Positions 1 to 10,445 of a DNA stretch of 64,000 bases are shown here, in pieces. The position numbers were made by a program, and so were the translations under genes. Below the pieces are notes generated by a model that saw nothing but the letters and a program-made list of their open reading frames with translations, had not been told where the DNA came from and made no database searches. This DNA comes from Actinomycetota bacterium (GTDB lineage: Bacteria > Actinomycetota > Acidimicrobiia > Acidimicrobiales > Poriferisodalaceae), in contig JABABU010000025.1 of NCBI GenBank assembly GCA_014238065.1, forward strand, positions 1 to 64,000. The letters run 5' to 3'. Position 1 is the first letter of the stretch. Every line of letters begins with the position of its first letter.

Positions 1-130
1 CCACACCACCAGACGCCTCAGCCAACACCTTCGTAATCGCAGCCGTCAACGTCGTCTTACCATGATCAATATGACCCATCGTCCCAACATTGACATGCGG
101 CTTCGTCCGCTCAAACTTCTCTTTCGCCAT
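1..130 (-). CDS. tuf: Elongation factor Tu, N-terminal part (cut by window edge)
   Basis: The reverse strand from 130 reads [20 protein letters not shown] and continues with [18 protein letters not shown]. This is the EF-Tu N-terminus with the GHxDHGKT P-loop. Only about 43 codons are inside the window. EF-Tu is the GTPase that delivers aminoacyl-tRNA to the ribosome. A GAGGAG Shine-Dalgarno lies six bases before the ATG. The gene is preceded by tRNA-Met and tRNA-Thr on the same strand, the familiar tRNA-tufB arrangement. Confidence 0.95.
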   Translation of the reverse strand, partial: MAKEKFERTKPHVNVGTMGHIDHGKTTLTAAITKVLAEASGGV

Positions 131-263
131 AACAAACTCCTCAACGGCGTGGCGACAGACACCTTTGCCTGACGCTTGGGACGGCACCACGAGAGCAGCA
201 CCTGGATGGAAACACCGAATTCAGGAACCTCTGAGAAGTTCAAAGACCCTTGGTGTGAATCCG

Positions 264-337
264 TAGCGGGACCGGGGCTCGAACCCGGGACCTCACGATT
301 ATGAGCCGTGCGCTCTGACCAACTGAGCTATCCCGCC
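264..337 (-). tRNA. tRNA-Met (CAT), elongator type
   Basis: The reverse strand folds as a cloverleaf with acceptor GGCGGGA/TCCCGCT, a GCTCAGTTGGTCAGAGC D-arm, anticodon loop CTCATAA (anticodon CAT) and a GGTTCGAGCC T-arm. The first pair is G-T and the acceptor resembles bacterial elongator tRNA-Met rather than initiator tRNA. CCA is not encoded. A CAT anticodon could in principle be tRNA-Ile2, but the body matches Met better. Confidence 0.92.
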
Positions 338-364
338 TCGACCACGCCGAAACGCGGTCCAGAG

Positions 365-437
365 AGCCCCGTGCCGGAATCGAACCGGCGACACCAGCCT
401 TACCATGGCTGTGCTCTACCGACTGAGCTAACGGGGC
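365..437 (-). tRNA. tRNA-Thr (GGT)
   Basis: The reverse strand has acceptor GCCCCGT/ACGGGGC, D-arm GCTCAGTCGGTAGAGC, anticodon loop ATGGTAA (anticodon GGT) and T-arm GGTTCGATTCC. CCA is not encoded. It lies 27 bases before tRNA-Met on the same strand and is probably co-transcribed with it and tuf. Confidence 0.95.
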
Positions 438-544
438 CAAACCCTGCCGAATGGCAGGACTCAGCAATAGTACAGACCAGGTCGCCGTTTTCGGCGCGGG
501 TTCTGCCCACCGACGGAGTCACGGCAATCTGTACCGTTTGAAGG

Positions 545-1039
545 ATGCAGGTGCGGCTGGCAACCATCGACGACGCTGAACCAATCCGCCACATCTACAA
601 CATCGAAGTCGAAACCAACACGGTGAATTTCGACCTCCGTTCTCGCTCGGCCGAAGAACAGCGAAGCTGGCTGATCGATCGCTCTGGTGCTCACGCAGTG
701 ATCGTCGCCGATACCGGTGACAATCTCGTCGGGTTCGCTTGTCTGTCGCCATACCGGCCGAAACCGGCATACAACACCAGCGTCGAGAGCTCGATCTACA
801 TCGCCCGCGAGTACCAAGGAGAAGGCGTCGGCTCGCTCCTGCTCGGTGAACTCACTCGCCTCAGTGACCAACACGGATTTCACGCCATGTTCGCCAGGAT
901 CGTAGGAAACCACGAGACATCGATCAACCTCCACGCCAAGCACGGGTTCGAGCTTGTCGGCGTCGAACGCGAGGTCGGACGCAAGTTCAGCCGGTGGCTC
1001 GACGTCGCCCTCATGCAACGCCTCGCCGCCAGTACCTGA
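545..1039 (+). CDS. GNAT-family N-acetyltransferase (phosphinothricin acetyltransferase-like)
   Basis: The 164-residue product has the GNAT fold. It starts VRLATIDDAEPIRHIYN, has the acetyl-CoA pyrophosphate-binding loop QGEGVGSLL at residues 91-99, and ends with a GNHETSINLHAKHGFELVG segment typical of the Pat/YncA subgroup that acetylates small amines. The true substrate cannot be told from sequence. An AAGGATG element would suit a GTG start at 551 as well as the ATG at 545. The gene is on the opposite strand to, and sits between, tRNA-Thr and tRNA-Tyr, so it interrupts a tRNA-tuf cluster. Confidence 0.85.
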   Translation: MQVRLATIDDAEPIRHIYNIEVETNTVNFDLRSRSAEEQRSWLIDRSGAHAVIVADTGDNLVGFACLSPYRPKPAYNTSVESSIYIAREYQGEGVGSLLLGELTRLSDQHGFHAMFARIVGNHETSINLHAKHGFELVGVEREVGRKFSRWLDVALMQRLAAST

Positions 1040-1203
1040 GGCGAGTCAGCCATCGGTTGTCTGACCAGGACAGTTCCAGCCCAAGGGGCCCACCCGACAA
1101 GAACAACAGGCAGAGCCTCAGGGGCGATTGAACGGACCCAGCAGGAAGAAATGCCGCACCCATGCGGCAAACCAGAGCCATCCTGTCTCGGAAAACCGAA
1201 GCA

Positions 1204-1221
1204 CCCCCGCCGAGGCGGGGG
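1204..1221 (-). terminator. GC-rich hairpin after tRNA-Tyr
   Basis: CCCCCGCC-GA-GGCGGGGG is a perfect 8-bp inverted repeat just downstream of tRNA-Tyr on the minus strand. It is followed about seven bases later by TTTT. The loop is very short and the T-run weak, so it is a plausible but imperfect intrinsic terminator. If it works, tRNA-Tyr is a separate transcript from tRNA-Thr/Met/tuf. Confidence 0.45.
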
Positions 1222-1224
1222 CGT

Positions 1225-1309
1225 TGGTGGGCCGGGGAGGATTCGAACCTCCGAAGGCAATGCCGACGGGTTTACAGCCCGTTCCCTTTGGCCGCTCGGG
1301 CACCGACCC
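1225..1309 (-). tRNA. tRNA-Tyr (GTA), CCA encoded
   Basis: The reverse strand has acceptor GGGTCGG/CCGGCCC, anticodon loop CTGTAAA (anticodon GTA), a long class II variable arm and T-arm GGTTCGAATCC. The three 3' bases CCA are present in the DNA, unlike the neighbouring tRNA-Thr and tRNA-Met genes. Confidence 0.95.
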
Positions 1310-1477
1310 AGAACGAGAGACGATACAGGCCCCCAAGTGAATCTGTGCATGAGTAGCGGCGGTAACCGACAAGACCAACCCATCCAACAGCGGGCACGAG
1401 CCCTCATTTCTCGCATCGGATGGAACAGAATCGGATCGCCGCGAGTGTCACGAACTCGTGGCGAATAGATTGTCTCC

Positions 1478-1966
1478 ATGGCTTCCTTCGACGTGGTCTC
1501 AGAGATCGACATGCAAGAAGTTCGCAACGCCATTGACCAGGCGTCGCGTGAAATCTCGCAGCGATATGACTTCAAGAACACCAACGCATCCATCGAGCTC
1601 GGAGACTCCAACATCGCAATGACATGCATCAGCGAGGATCGACTGACCGCGCTACGGGTCGTGCTCGAGGAGAAACTGGTGAAACGCCGAGTGAGTCTCA
1701 AAGCCGTTGATTTCGGTGACGTCGAGGCCGCCTCGGGTGGAACTGTTCGCCAGTCCGCGAATCTGCAGGCTGGCATCTCGTCCGACAAGGCCCGGGACCT
1801 GAACAAGTTCATCAAGGGCCTCGGACTCAAGGGCGTTCAGAGCCAGACTCAGGGTGAACAAGTGAGGGTCATCTCGAAGAAACGGGATGATCTCCAAGGC
1901 GTGATCTCAGCGCTGAAGGAAGCCGATCTCGGGATCCCCCTCCAGTTCAACAATTTTCGCGACTAG
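1478..1966 (+). CDS. yajQ: YajQ-family nucleotide-binding protein (UPF0234)
   Basis: The 162 residues match the whole YajQ family, starting MASFDVVSEIDMQEVRNAID and containing the conserved QRYDFKN segment near residues 28-34. YajQ proteins are two ferredoxin-like domains. Members in Xanthomonas bind cyclic di-GMP and act with transcription factors, while others bind nucleic acid. Its role here is not known. A TAGATT -10-like box ends about eight bases before the ATG with no clear Shine-Dalgarno, which would fit a leaderless mRNA. Confidence 0.92.
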   Translation: MASFDVVSEIDMQEVRNAIDQASREISQRYDFKNTNASIELGDSNIAMTCISEDRLTALRVVLEEKLVKRRVSLKAVDFGDVEAASGGTVRQSANLQAGISSDKARDLNKFIKGLGLKGVQSQTQGEQVRVISKKRDDLQGVISALKEADLGIPLQFNNFRD

Positions 1967-2010
1967 ACCGGGACGAGGGCCTGATGCACTGATCCGGCGA
2001 CCTCGAGACG

Positions 2011-2165
2011 TCACCAGCGTTCACTGTGAACGACATCGTCGAGAGGGCGACGATCGACCTTGGTCATCGGTCGCAGCGGTTGGTCGCCAGGGTGACCGAT
2101 GGTGAACAGCTTCGAGCAGATGTAGCCGTCGGGGAACCCCAGTAGCGACTGCGCCAGGTGTTGGT
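2011..2165 (-). pseudogene. Nitroreductase-family C-terminal remnant
   Basis: The reverse strand reads LAQSLLGFPDGYICSKLF, then TIGHPGDQPLRPMTKVDRRP and LDDVVHSERW, followed by a stop at 2011-2013. This matches the C-terminus of FMN nitroreductase-family proteins (LLGLPdg...piGyPa...RRpLdevvh.eRW). No N-terminal nitroreductase sequence can be followed in any frame before htpX, so most of the gene is gone. It lies in the otherwise empty 1967-2300 interval, and the part beyond the remnant shows nothing recognisable. Confidence 0.6.
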
Positions 2166-2300
2166 CCCGACAAGCGCGTCTGCTGCATCCATCGATCCCC
2201 CCTTCCGGGGCCAAACTGACCGGTGCCAGCCGCCCCCAGGTTGTGAAGATGTGACCCGACCTGATGTGGCCAAGTCTTCAAAGTTCGAGGGTCGCGTCAA

Positions 2301-3149
2301 TCAGGCCCAGCTGCGGTCGCGGAGCCGAGAAATACGCTCTTCCATCGGCGGATGGGTGGTGAACAGCTTCTTGAAGCCCATCTGACGTCCAGCCAGCGGG
2401 TTGGCGATGTACATCTGAGCCTGGTTGGCGTCGGCGAGACTCGGGATCGAACGCGACCCGCGGTCGAGTTTCTCGAGTGCCCTGGCGAGCGGCTCACCAT
2501 CGCCGATCAGACGGGCTGCGGTACGGTCCGCCTCGTATTCCCGGCTTCGTGAGATGGCCATCTGAATCACCATCGCGGCAATTGGCGCCAGGATGATCAG
2601 CGCGATTTCGGCGATCGGGTTACGGTCACGATCGCCGCCACCCCTCCCACCGAAAATCATCGCGAACTGGGCCATTCTTGCCGTGAACGTGATCGCCATC
2701 GCCACTGCGGCAGCAACTGAACCGATCAGGATGTCGCGGTTCCTGATGTGGGCAAGCTCATGAGCGAGCACCCCCCGGATCTCGTACCAATCGAGATGCT
2801 GGATGAGCCCCTGGGTGATACACACCGCAGCATGGTTCGGGTTGCGGCCCGTCGCGAACGCGTTTGGCTGCGGATCGGGGCTCACATACAACGCCGGCAT
2901 CGGCATGTCGGCGAGCATCGTGAGTTCCTGCATCACGTTCCAGTACTCGGGTAGCTGGCCCTCCTCCAGGGCAACGGCACGAGCCGACTTGATGGCCAGC
3001 TTGTCGCTGAACCAATACGAGCCACCGACCATCACCAGCGAGATGACGAGACCGATGACGAGGCCGCCCTGGCCGAAGAAACTTGAGATGAAGAGAATCA
3101 AGCCACCCATACCGGCGAGTAAGAAGGTCGTCTTTGCGCCGTTCTTCAT
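2301..3149 (-). CDS. htpX: HtpX membrane zinc metalloprotease
   Basis: The 282-residue protein has two N-terminal membrane helices (about 8-48), the zinc-binding HELAH motif at residues 130-134, two further helices (about 143-200) and a downstream [13 protein letters not shown] segment carrying the third zinc ligand Glu. This is the complete M48B HtpX layout. HtpX degrades misfolded membrane proteins with the active site facing the cytoplasm. The start at 3149 is the only ATG preceding the first helix. The C-terminus [14 protein letters not shown] is typical. Confidence 0.95.
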   Translation of the reverse strand: MKNGAKTTFLLAGMGGLILFISSFFGQGGLVIGLVISLVMVGGSYWFSDKLAIKSARAVALEEGQLPEYWNVMQELTMLADMPMPALYVSPDPQPNAFATGRNPNHAAVCITQGLIQHLDWYEIRGVLAHELAHIRNRDILIGSVAAAVAMAITFTARMAQFAMIFGGRGGGDRDRNPIAEIALIILAPIAAMVIQMAISRSREYEADRTAARLIGDGEPLARALEKLDRGSRSIPSLADANQAQMYIANPLAGRQMGFKKLFTTHPPMEERISRLRDRSWA

Positions 3150-3248
3150 GATGCGAAAGTCACTTTCTGCTGTGTTCTATAGCCAAGCTGTGTCGTGTAG
3201 TCATCGAAACGAACGGGTCAGCCGCTTCGTTCCATTTTCTGGCTGAGA

Positions 3249-5207
<1,959 letters not shown>

Positions 5208-5243
5208 CGGCGCTCCCCCTGTCGCGGCAGTCAGACAGTGACT

Positions 5244-6005
5244 TTAGAACAGTCTGCGAGCCGCCAACGAGGCCGCTCCGATGATGCCGGCCGAGTTCCT
5301 CAACTCGGCCGGGGCGACCGGGGTCCGACAAGTCAACTCCGGGAAGAACTGTTCGTGGTAGCGACTGACCCCGCCGCCGACGATGAACAGGTTGGGCAAC
5401 ATCAGATCTTCGAGTCGACGCAGGTAGGTGTCGACTCGCTGACCCCACTCGCTCCATGACAGGCCTTCTCTTCGCCGAACCTTCGCCGCTGCGTGCTTTT
5501 CGGCGACCTTACCGTTGAGCATGATGTGCCCGAACTCGGTGTTCGGCACGAGTATGCCGTCGACGAACACCGCGGTGCCAATACCAGTTCCGAGGGTCAC
5601 CATCACCACCACGCCGTCGACACCGCTGCCGGCACCATGCTCCATCTCGGCGACTCCGGCTGCGTCGGCATCATTGACGAGGTGAACCATCTCTCCTGTC
5701 GCCTTGCTGACGAGCTCCGCTGCATCGGCGCCAACCCACGATGGGTCGACATTGGCCGCAGATCGAACGACACCGCGTTGAACCACGGCAGGGAAGGCAC
5801 AACCAATAGGACCCTCCCATGCGAACTGTCTGATCAGGTCCGTGATCACCCCCGTGACGGCTGCCGGCGTCGACGGCTGGGGAGTCTTTATACGAACCCG
5901 TTCGGCAAGCAATACACCGGAACCGACATCGACAGGGGCGCCCTTGATGCCTGACCCTCCAATATCGATACCGAACACAGGCTTCGGCGACTTTACGGCT
6001 GGCAT
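5244..6005 (-). CDS. ppgK: Polyphosphate glucokinase (ROK family)
   Basis: The 253-residue protein contains the phosphate-binding [12 protein letters not shown] (11-22), the catalytic NDADAAG (111-117) and TLGTGIGTA (137-145). It ends with the [18 protein letters not shown] region of actinobacterial strictly polyphosphate- or ATP-dependent glucokinases. It phosphorylates glucose using inorganic polyphosphate. An upstream in-frame codon at 6053 is possible, but GGAGG just before the ATG at 6003-6005 favours the shorter form, which matches the family's length. Confidence 0.9.
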   Translation of the reverse strand: MPAVKSPKPVFGIDIGGSGIKGAPVDVGSGVLLAERVRIKTPQPSTPAAVTGVITDLIRQFAWEGPIGCAFPAVVQRGVVRSAANVDPSWVGADAAELVSKATGEMVHLVNDADAAGVAEMEHGAGSGVDGVVVMVTLGTGIGTAVFVDGILVPNTEFGHIMLNGKVAEKHAAAKVRRREGLSWSEWGQRVDTYLRRLEDLMLPNLFIVGGGVSRYHEQFFPELTCRTPVAPAELRNSAGIIGAASLAARRLF

Positions 6006-6062
6006 ACGCCTCCAAACGATCGGTGAGGGCCCAGGAACGAGCAATTCGACCACTCGGAATGG

Positions 6063-6296
6063 TCACTGACCGGAATCGAAGCCCTCGACTTCGCCATACA
6101 GCCACCGGTCGAGCGGTCGCGGGCCTGACATCGACGCTCGCATCATAAGTCGACGCAGGATCGTTTCTCCATGTCGTTGGTCCAATCGATCGTCGCCACC
6201 CTCACCGACTTCACGAACCGTGTGGTTGTCCGCGTGATTGCCGAAGGCATCGCCGATGCCGAGTCCCGCGACCCACATCAGGCTGAGCGTCCTCAA
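6063..6296 (-). CDS. Possible small hypothetical protein after midA
   Basis: A 77-codon frame starts with TTG overlapping the stop of the methyltransferase gene (TTGA) and ends at 6063. The C-terminal half ([20 protein letters not shown], then [19 protein letters not shown]) looks protein-like. Third-position G+C is only moderate and the weak start has no clear ribosome site. I do not recognise a family. It could be a real coupled gene or non-coding sequence. Confidence 0.35.
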   Translation of the reverse strand: MRTLSLMWVAGLGIGDAFGNHADNHTVREVGEGGDDRLDQRHGETILRRLMMRASMSGPRPLDRWLYGEVEGFDSGQ

Positions 6297-7348
6297 CTCC
6301 AGGTTGCGGCGACGAAACCGCCCAATCCGTCAGGTTCGATCAGCGCGTCGATCCCTTGAACCCGCGAGATCGCGGCGAGCGATGACGCTTCCGACATATT
6401 GCGATCGATCAATGCCGCCGCTTTCGCCCTCCTCTCGAGAATCCCGCGTGCAGTGAGCCAGTCTTGCTGCGATTCGAGGCGGGGTCCTCCCGGAAGCTGG
6501 TCGAATGCGACGTCTGCGGTGATGTCCTGACCACCAATGTTCTCGAGGACACCGAGACCTCGCTGCTGCTTCGAATAGGTCCTCAACCAGCCGTCCAATC
6601 CGCGTTGTGACAGCTCCAGGGTCGTCGCGCCATAGTCGAACAAGATCACTCTCCCCCCTGGTCGAAGCAGTCGTCGTGCCTTCACGACCCACTGGACAGC
6701 GTGATCAATCAGGGGGAACGGAGCCGAGGGGGCCACGAGCGAGCCATAACGCTCGGCGCGCCGACTCGCCGTCGAGTCGAGTTCGTTCCAGACAGCAGTA
6801 GCGCTGCCGTCATCGAGGCCGACGAACAACTCTTCCCACGCTTCGCCCTTTCTGACGACGCGAACCGGCAGATTGTCGAGCAACTCATTGGCGAGCACGA
6901 TGCTCACCGGTTCGCCGAGCTGCATCTCGCCGATGTCACGCACCGCGGCGACCGGGAGTTGCCCGGCATCGGGGAACGTCTCGTGCGCCAGCCGGTTGAT
7001 CGCAGCCTCGCGCTGAACATCCGAACGCTCGACCATCACCCAGCGAAGCGCGTCGGAGCAAGCGGGACGAACTGCATACACGTCGGAGCACAGCGTTCCG
7101 ACTCCAGCGCCCCCCTCAACGACGACAAACACGGCCGGCTCTTCGGCCGCGTTCCAGGCCGCGTCCAGCTCGAGGGCTACGGATTCGGCAAAATCGCGGC
7201 CCGTCTCGACTGCAGTGACGAAATCGCCACCGCGGCCGGCCACACCACCATCGGCATAGAACCCATCGGGTCCGTAGAGCGCGTCGGCCTGAAACCGGTC
7301 GAAACGCACAGGACCCTCACCCGCTATACGGGCAAGAGCGGTGTGCAC
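6293..7348 (-). CDS. MidA/NDUFAF7-family SAM-dependent methyltransferase (DUF185)
   Basis: The 351 residues fit the COG1565/MidA family. YGPDGFYADGG precedes GDFVTAVETG (about 41-50), SAM-binding motif I VVEGGAGVGTL is near 76-86, and the family hallmark LANELLDNLPVRVV sits in the middle. The mitochondrial relative NDUFAF7 dimethylates an Arg of the complex I subunit NDUFS2 during assembly. Here the GTG-started gene lies 18 bases after nuoN of the 11-subunit complex I, so a role in maturing that complex is likely. The target is inferred. Confidence 0.85.
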   Translation of the reverse strand: MHTALARIAGEGPVRFDRFQADALYGPDGFYADGGVAGRGGDFVTAVETGRDFAESVALELDAAWNAAEEPAVFVVVEGGAGVGTLCSDVYAVRPACSDALRWVMVERSDVQREAAINRLAHETFPDAGQLPVAAVRDIGEMQLGEPVSIVLANELLDNLPVRVVRKGEAWEELFVGLDDGSATAVWNELDSTASRRAERYGSLVAPSAPFPLIDHAVQWVVKARRLLRPGGRVILFDYGATTLELSQRGLDGWLRTYSKQQRGLGVLENIGGQDITADVAFDQLPGGPRLESQQDWLTARGILERRAKAAALIDRNMSEASSLAAISRVQGIDALIEPDGLGGFVAATWS

Positions 7349-7366
7349 GGCGCTAACAAACGCTCG

Positions 7367-8851
7367 CTACAGCGCGAGGCTGGTCGAGATATCCCCGAAA
7401 CGGCCGACGAGCTGCGGAAGGACACCACTGGCAACGGTCGCCACCGCAGTCAGAACGAGAGCCGTTGCAATGGCGGCAGGAACCTTGATCGGAGTGCTGT
7501 CGCCATCGGAGACCGGACTGAACCACATCTCGCGGAGCACGCGCGCGTAATAACCGAACGCAATAACGGTGTTCACGGCAAAGATCACACCCAGAACAGC
7601 GCTCGACACGGTCGCCGCATCGAACAGGGACTGGATCACCACAAACTTCGCAAACCACCCCCCGAGCGGCGGGATGCCGGCGAGAGAAGCAAGAAACACC
7701 GTCATGGCGACGGCGAGGCCCGGCGCGTAGCTGAAGAGCCCACCGTACGACGAGATCTGGCCGCTGCGAGTCTTCCTTGCCACCGCCATCACGACGCCGA
7801 ACGCACCGAGATTCATGAAGGCGTAGATGATGAGGTACGTCACGACAGCCGTGATCGCGCTGTCACCCGCATCGCCCGACACCGCCAAGGGCACCAGCAT
7901 GAACCCACCCTGCGCGACACCCGAGTAAGCGAGCATGCGGACGATGTTCTCTTGCCGAAGCGCAACGAGGTTGCCGACGGTCATCGTGAGCGCGGCGAGA
8001 ACCCAGAACAACGGCTCGACAACATCTGGTCGACCGACGAACGCCACAAACACAAGTTGGAGAAGGGCAACAAAGCCGGCGGCCTTCGACGCAACCGCAA
8101 GAAAAGCGGTGATGGGAGTCGGCGCACCCTCGTACGTGTCAGGTGCCCACGCGTGGAACGGCACGGCAGAGACCTTGAACGCAAAACCGACGACAACGAA
8201 CAGGATCGCCAGCACCACCAACGGCGAGGCATCTTCGCCGGACACGGCGAGACCGATGTCGGCAAACGTGGTGGAACCTGCGACCCCATAGAGCAGGGAC
8301 ATGCCGTAGAGCATCACCGCCGATGCGAACACGCCCATCAAGTAGTACTTGATGCCTGCTTCGTTGGAGGTCGGTCCGCCCTTGCGCCAGGCGGCCAGCA
8401 TGTAGGCCGGAATCGAAAGCAGCTCGAGGGCCACGAACATCGACACGAGATCGCGGGACGACGCAATCATCAACATGCCGAGAAGCGACGACATCAACAG
8501 CGTGTAGTACTCGTTCTCGTAGTAGTCGCCATCGCGGATGTAGTCGATCGACAACAGCACCACGACGTACCCAGAGATGAGGAACAACGCCTTCAGAACC
8601 AGGGCTGCATCGTCCACGGCGAAGGCGCCGCCGAACATGAAACGATCCTGACCGTCGACGGCCAGGGTCACTACCGGAAGCAGTGCGCCGAGGAGACCTG
8701 CGCCGGCGACTGTCGGAATGATCCGCTTCGCGCGCTCGTCGAAGATGACGTCGAGCAAAAGCACCAGAAGCAATGCACTCAACAACACGGTCTCCGGGGC
8801 GAAGGCGTGCCAGTCGATCGAGGGCCGGTCGAAGACCGCCAGAAGCATCAT
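7367..8851 (-). CDS. nuoN: NADH-quinone oxidoreductase-type subunit N (nuo-11 locus)
   Basis: This is a 494-residue antiporter-like membrane subunit with about 14 helices. It shows the conserved Glu in FVALELLSIPAYM and the broken-helix Lys region FKVSAVPFHAWAPDTYEGAP, both parts of the proton channel. It is the last complex I gene of the 11-subunit locus, 21 bases after nuoM. Tandem ATGs (8851 and 8848) leave the start uncertain by one codon. Confidence 0.95.
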   Translation of the reverse strand: MMLLAVFDRPSIDWHAFAPETVLLSALLLVLLLDVIFDERAKRIIPTVAGAGLLGALLPVVTLAVDGQDRFMFGGAFAVDDAALVLKALFLISGYVVVLLSIDYIRDGDYYENEYYTLLMSSLLGMLMIASSRDLVSMFVALELLSIPAYMLAAWRKGGPTSNEAGIKYYLMGVFASAVMLYGMSLLYGVAGSTTFADIGLAVSGEDASPLVVLAILFVVVGFAFKVSAVPFHAWAPDTYEGAPTPITAFLAVASKAAGFVALLQLVFVAFVGRPDVVEPLFWVLAALTMTVGNLVALRQENIVRMLAYSGVAQGGFMLVPLAVSGDAGDSAITAVVTYLIIYAFMNLGAFGVVMAVARKTRSGQISSYGGLFSYAPGLAVAMTVFLASLAGIPPLGGWFAKFVVIQSLFDAATVSSAVLGVIFAVNTVIAFGYYARVLREMWFSPVSDGDSTPIKVPAAIATALVLTAVATVASGVLPQLVGRFGDISTSLAL

Positions 8852-8872
8852 TTGGAAAGCCCAGTCATCTCA

Positions 8873-10432
8873 TCAGCCTCCGACCGCGGCTGTGACGAGT
8901 CCAGCGATGCTCACGACAGTGTCGTCGGTGATCGAGAAGAGGAGGTTCGGATACACGCCGAGTACGACGATTCCAAGAAGGAAAGGCCCCCACGCGATCC
9001 ACTCGGTCGACAGCACGTCGTCGATGGGTTCATCGGCGAACTCATCTGACGGCTCGCCGAATGCCGTGCGCTGGAAGAGCCACAGCAGGTAACCAGCAGC
9101 AAGCACCGTTCCGACGGCGGCGATGACCATATAAGTGCGGAAGGTCTCTTCGGCCAGTCCGGCAGCAGGGTTGTATGCGGCGAGAATCGCAGGGAACTCG
9201 CCCCAGAAACCGGCGAGCCCTGGCAGGCCGAGAGACGCCATGGTGGCGAACCCGAGGACCCACCCCATTTTCGGAGCCTGCTTGAGCAGTCCGCCAAGGC
9301 GTGCGATCTCGAGGGTGTGGTAGCGCTCCTTCACCGAGCCCGCCACGAAGAAGAGCATGCCGGTGATGAGCCCGTGGGCAACCATGCCGAACACCGCAGC
9401 GTTCATACCAAACTCAGTAAGCGTTGCGATGCCGAGCATCACAAAGCCCATGTGCGCGACGGAAGAGAAAGCTATGAGCCGTTTCATGTCGGTCTGAGCC
9501 AGGCAGCCAAGGGCGCCGTAGATGATGCCGATCACGGCCAGTAGGCCGATGAACGGAGCCCACTCGACAGCAGCTTCCGGGAGGATGGGGATCGCGATAC
9601 GGATGAATCCGTAGGTGCCGAGCTTCAGAAGCACGGCCGCGAGGATCACCGACCCCACCGTCGGTGCCTGGGTATGGGCGTCAGGCAACCAGGTGTGGAA
9701 CGGGAACATCGGCACCTTGATACCGAAGCCCATGAACATGCCGCCGAAGATCCACACTGCCGTCGTGCTGTTGATCACCGTTGCCGCGGCTGGAAGAGCC
9801 CGCATGTCGAAGGTGTTCGCAGCAGTCCCCCCGAGCGTTCCGTCGGCGAGGAAGAACAAGGCGAGGAAGCTGAGAATCATCAGGGCAGAACCGAACAACG
9901 TGAACAGGAAGAACTTGATCGCCGCGTACTGGCGGTTCTCGCCGCCCCAGACGCCGATCATGAAGTACATCGGCAGTAGGACGATCTCGAAGAACACGAA
10001 GAACAGAATCAGATCCTGCGACACGAACGTTCCGTTCATGCCGGTGCCGAGGATCAGAATCAGAATCAGGAAGGCTTTGGGGTTTCCTGGTTCCGGAATG
10101 TGATGCCAGCTGTAGATGATGCACAGCGGCACCACCACGAGCGACAGCACCAACAACGGCAGCGAAAGACCATCGAGACCGATGATGTAACGACTGTTGA
10201 TGACATCGATCCACGACTTGTCGACAACGAACTGCAACTCACCGCTCGCGTCGTAATCGAAGTTGATCAGCACGTAGATGCCAACCGCCAACGCTGCCAG
10301 CGAGGCAACGATGGCGACCAACTTGTGGAGTTCCTCTTCCGCTTTCGGAATGACCATCATGACGATGGCACCGACCAGCGGCAGGAACACGACAAGGCTC
10401 AGTGCCCAGGCATCGAATCCCGTAGCTTGCAT
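8873..10432 (-). CDS. nuoM: NADH-quinone oxidoreductase-type subunit M (nuo-11 locus)
   Basis: This is a 519-residue antiporter-like proton-pumping subunit. The essential Glu is at 149 in FFVFFEIVLLPMY and the channel Lys at 239 in GIKVPMFPFHTWLPDAHTQA. The C-terminal part carries the GLPGLAGFWGEF segment typical of NuoM. It lies 13 bases after nuoL on the same strand and differs clearly in sequence from the second NuoM of this window. Confidence 0.96.
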   Translation of the reverse strand: MQATGFDAWALSLVVFLPLVGAIVMMVIPKAEEELHKLVAIVASLAALAVGIYVLINFDYDASGELQFVVDKSWIDVINSRYIIGLDGLSLPLLVLSLVVVPLCIIYSWHHIPEPGNPKAFLILILILGTGMNGTFVSQDLILFFVFFEIVLLPMYFMIGVWGGENRQYAAIKFFLFTLFGSALMILSFLALFFLADGTLGGTAANTFDMRALPAAATVINSTTAVWIFGGMFMGFGIKVPMFPFHTWLPDAHTQAPTVGSVILAAVLLKLGTYGFIRIAIPILPEAAVEWAPFIGLLAVIGIIYGALGCLAQTDMKRLIAFSSVAHMGFVMLGIATLTEFGMNAAVFGMVAHGLITGMLFFVAGSVKERYHTLEIARLGGLLKQAPKMGWVLGFATMASLGLPGLAGFWGEFPAILAAYNPAAGLAEETFRTYMVIAAVGTVLAAGYLLWLFQRTAFGEPSDEFADEPIDDVLSTEWIAWGPFLLGIVVLGVYPNLLFSITDDTVVSIAGLVTAAVGG

Positions 10433-10445
10433 CGAACAGATCTCC

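Noticed and set aside
6701-9049. A 782-codon open frame on the plus strand
   Set aside because: It is antisense to the methyltransferase and nuoN genes, is rich in Arg, His, Asp and Glu, and has no domain. It is a by-product of high-GC codon use on the other strand.
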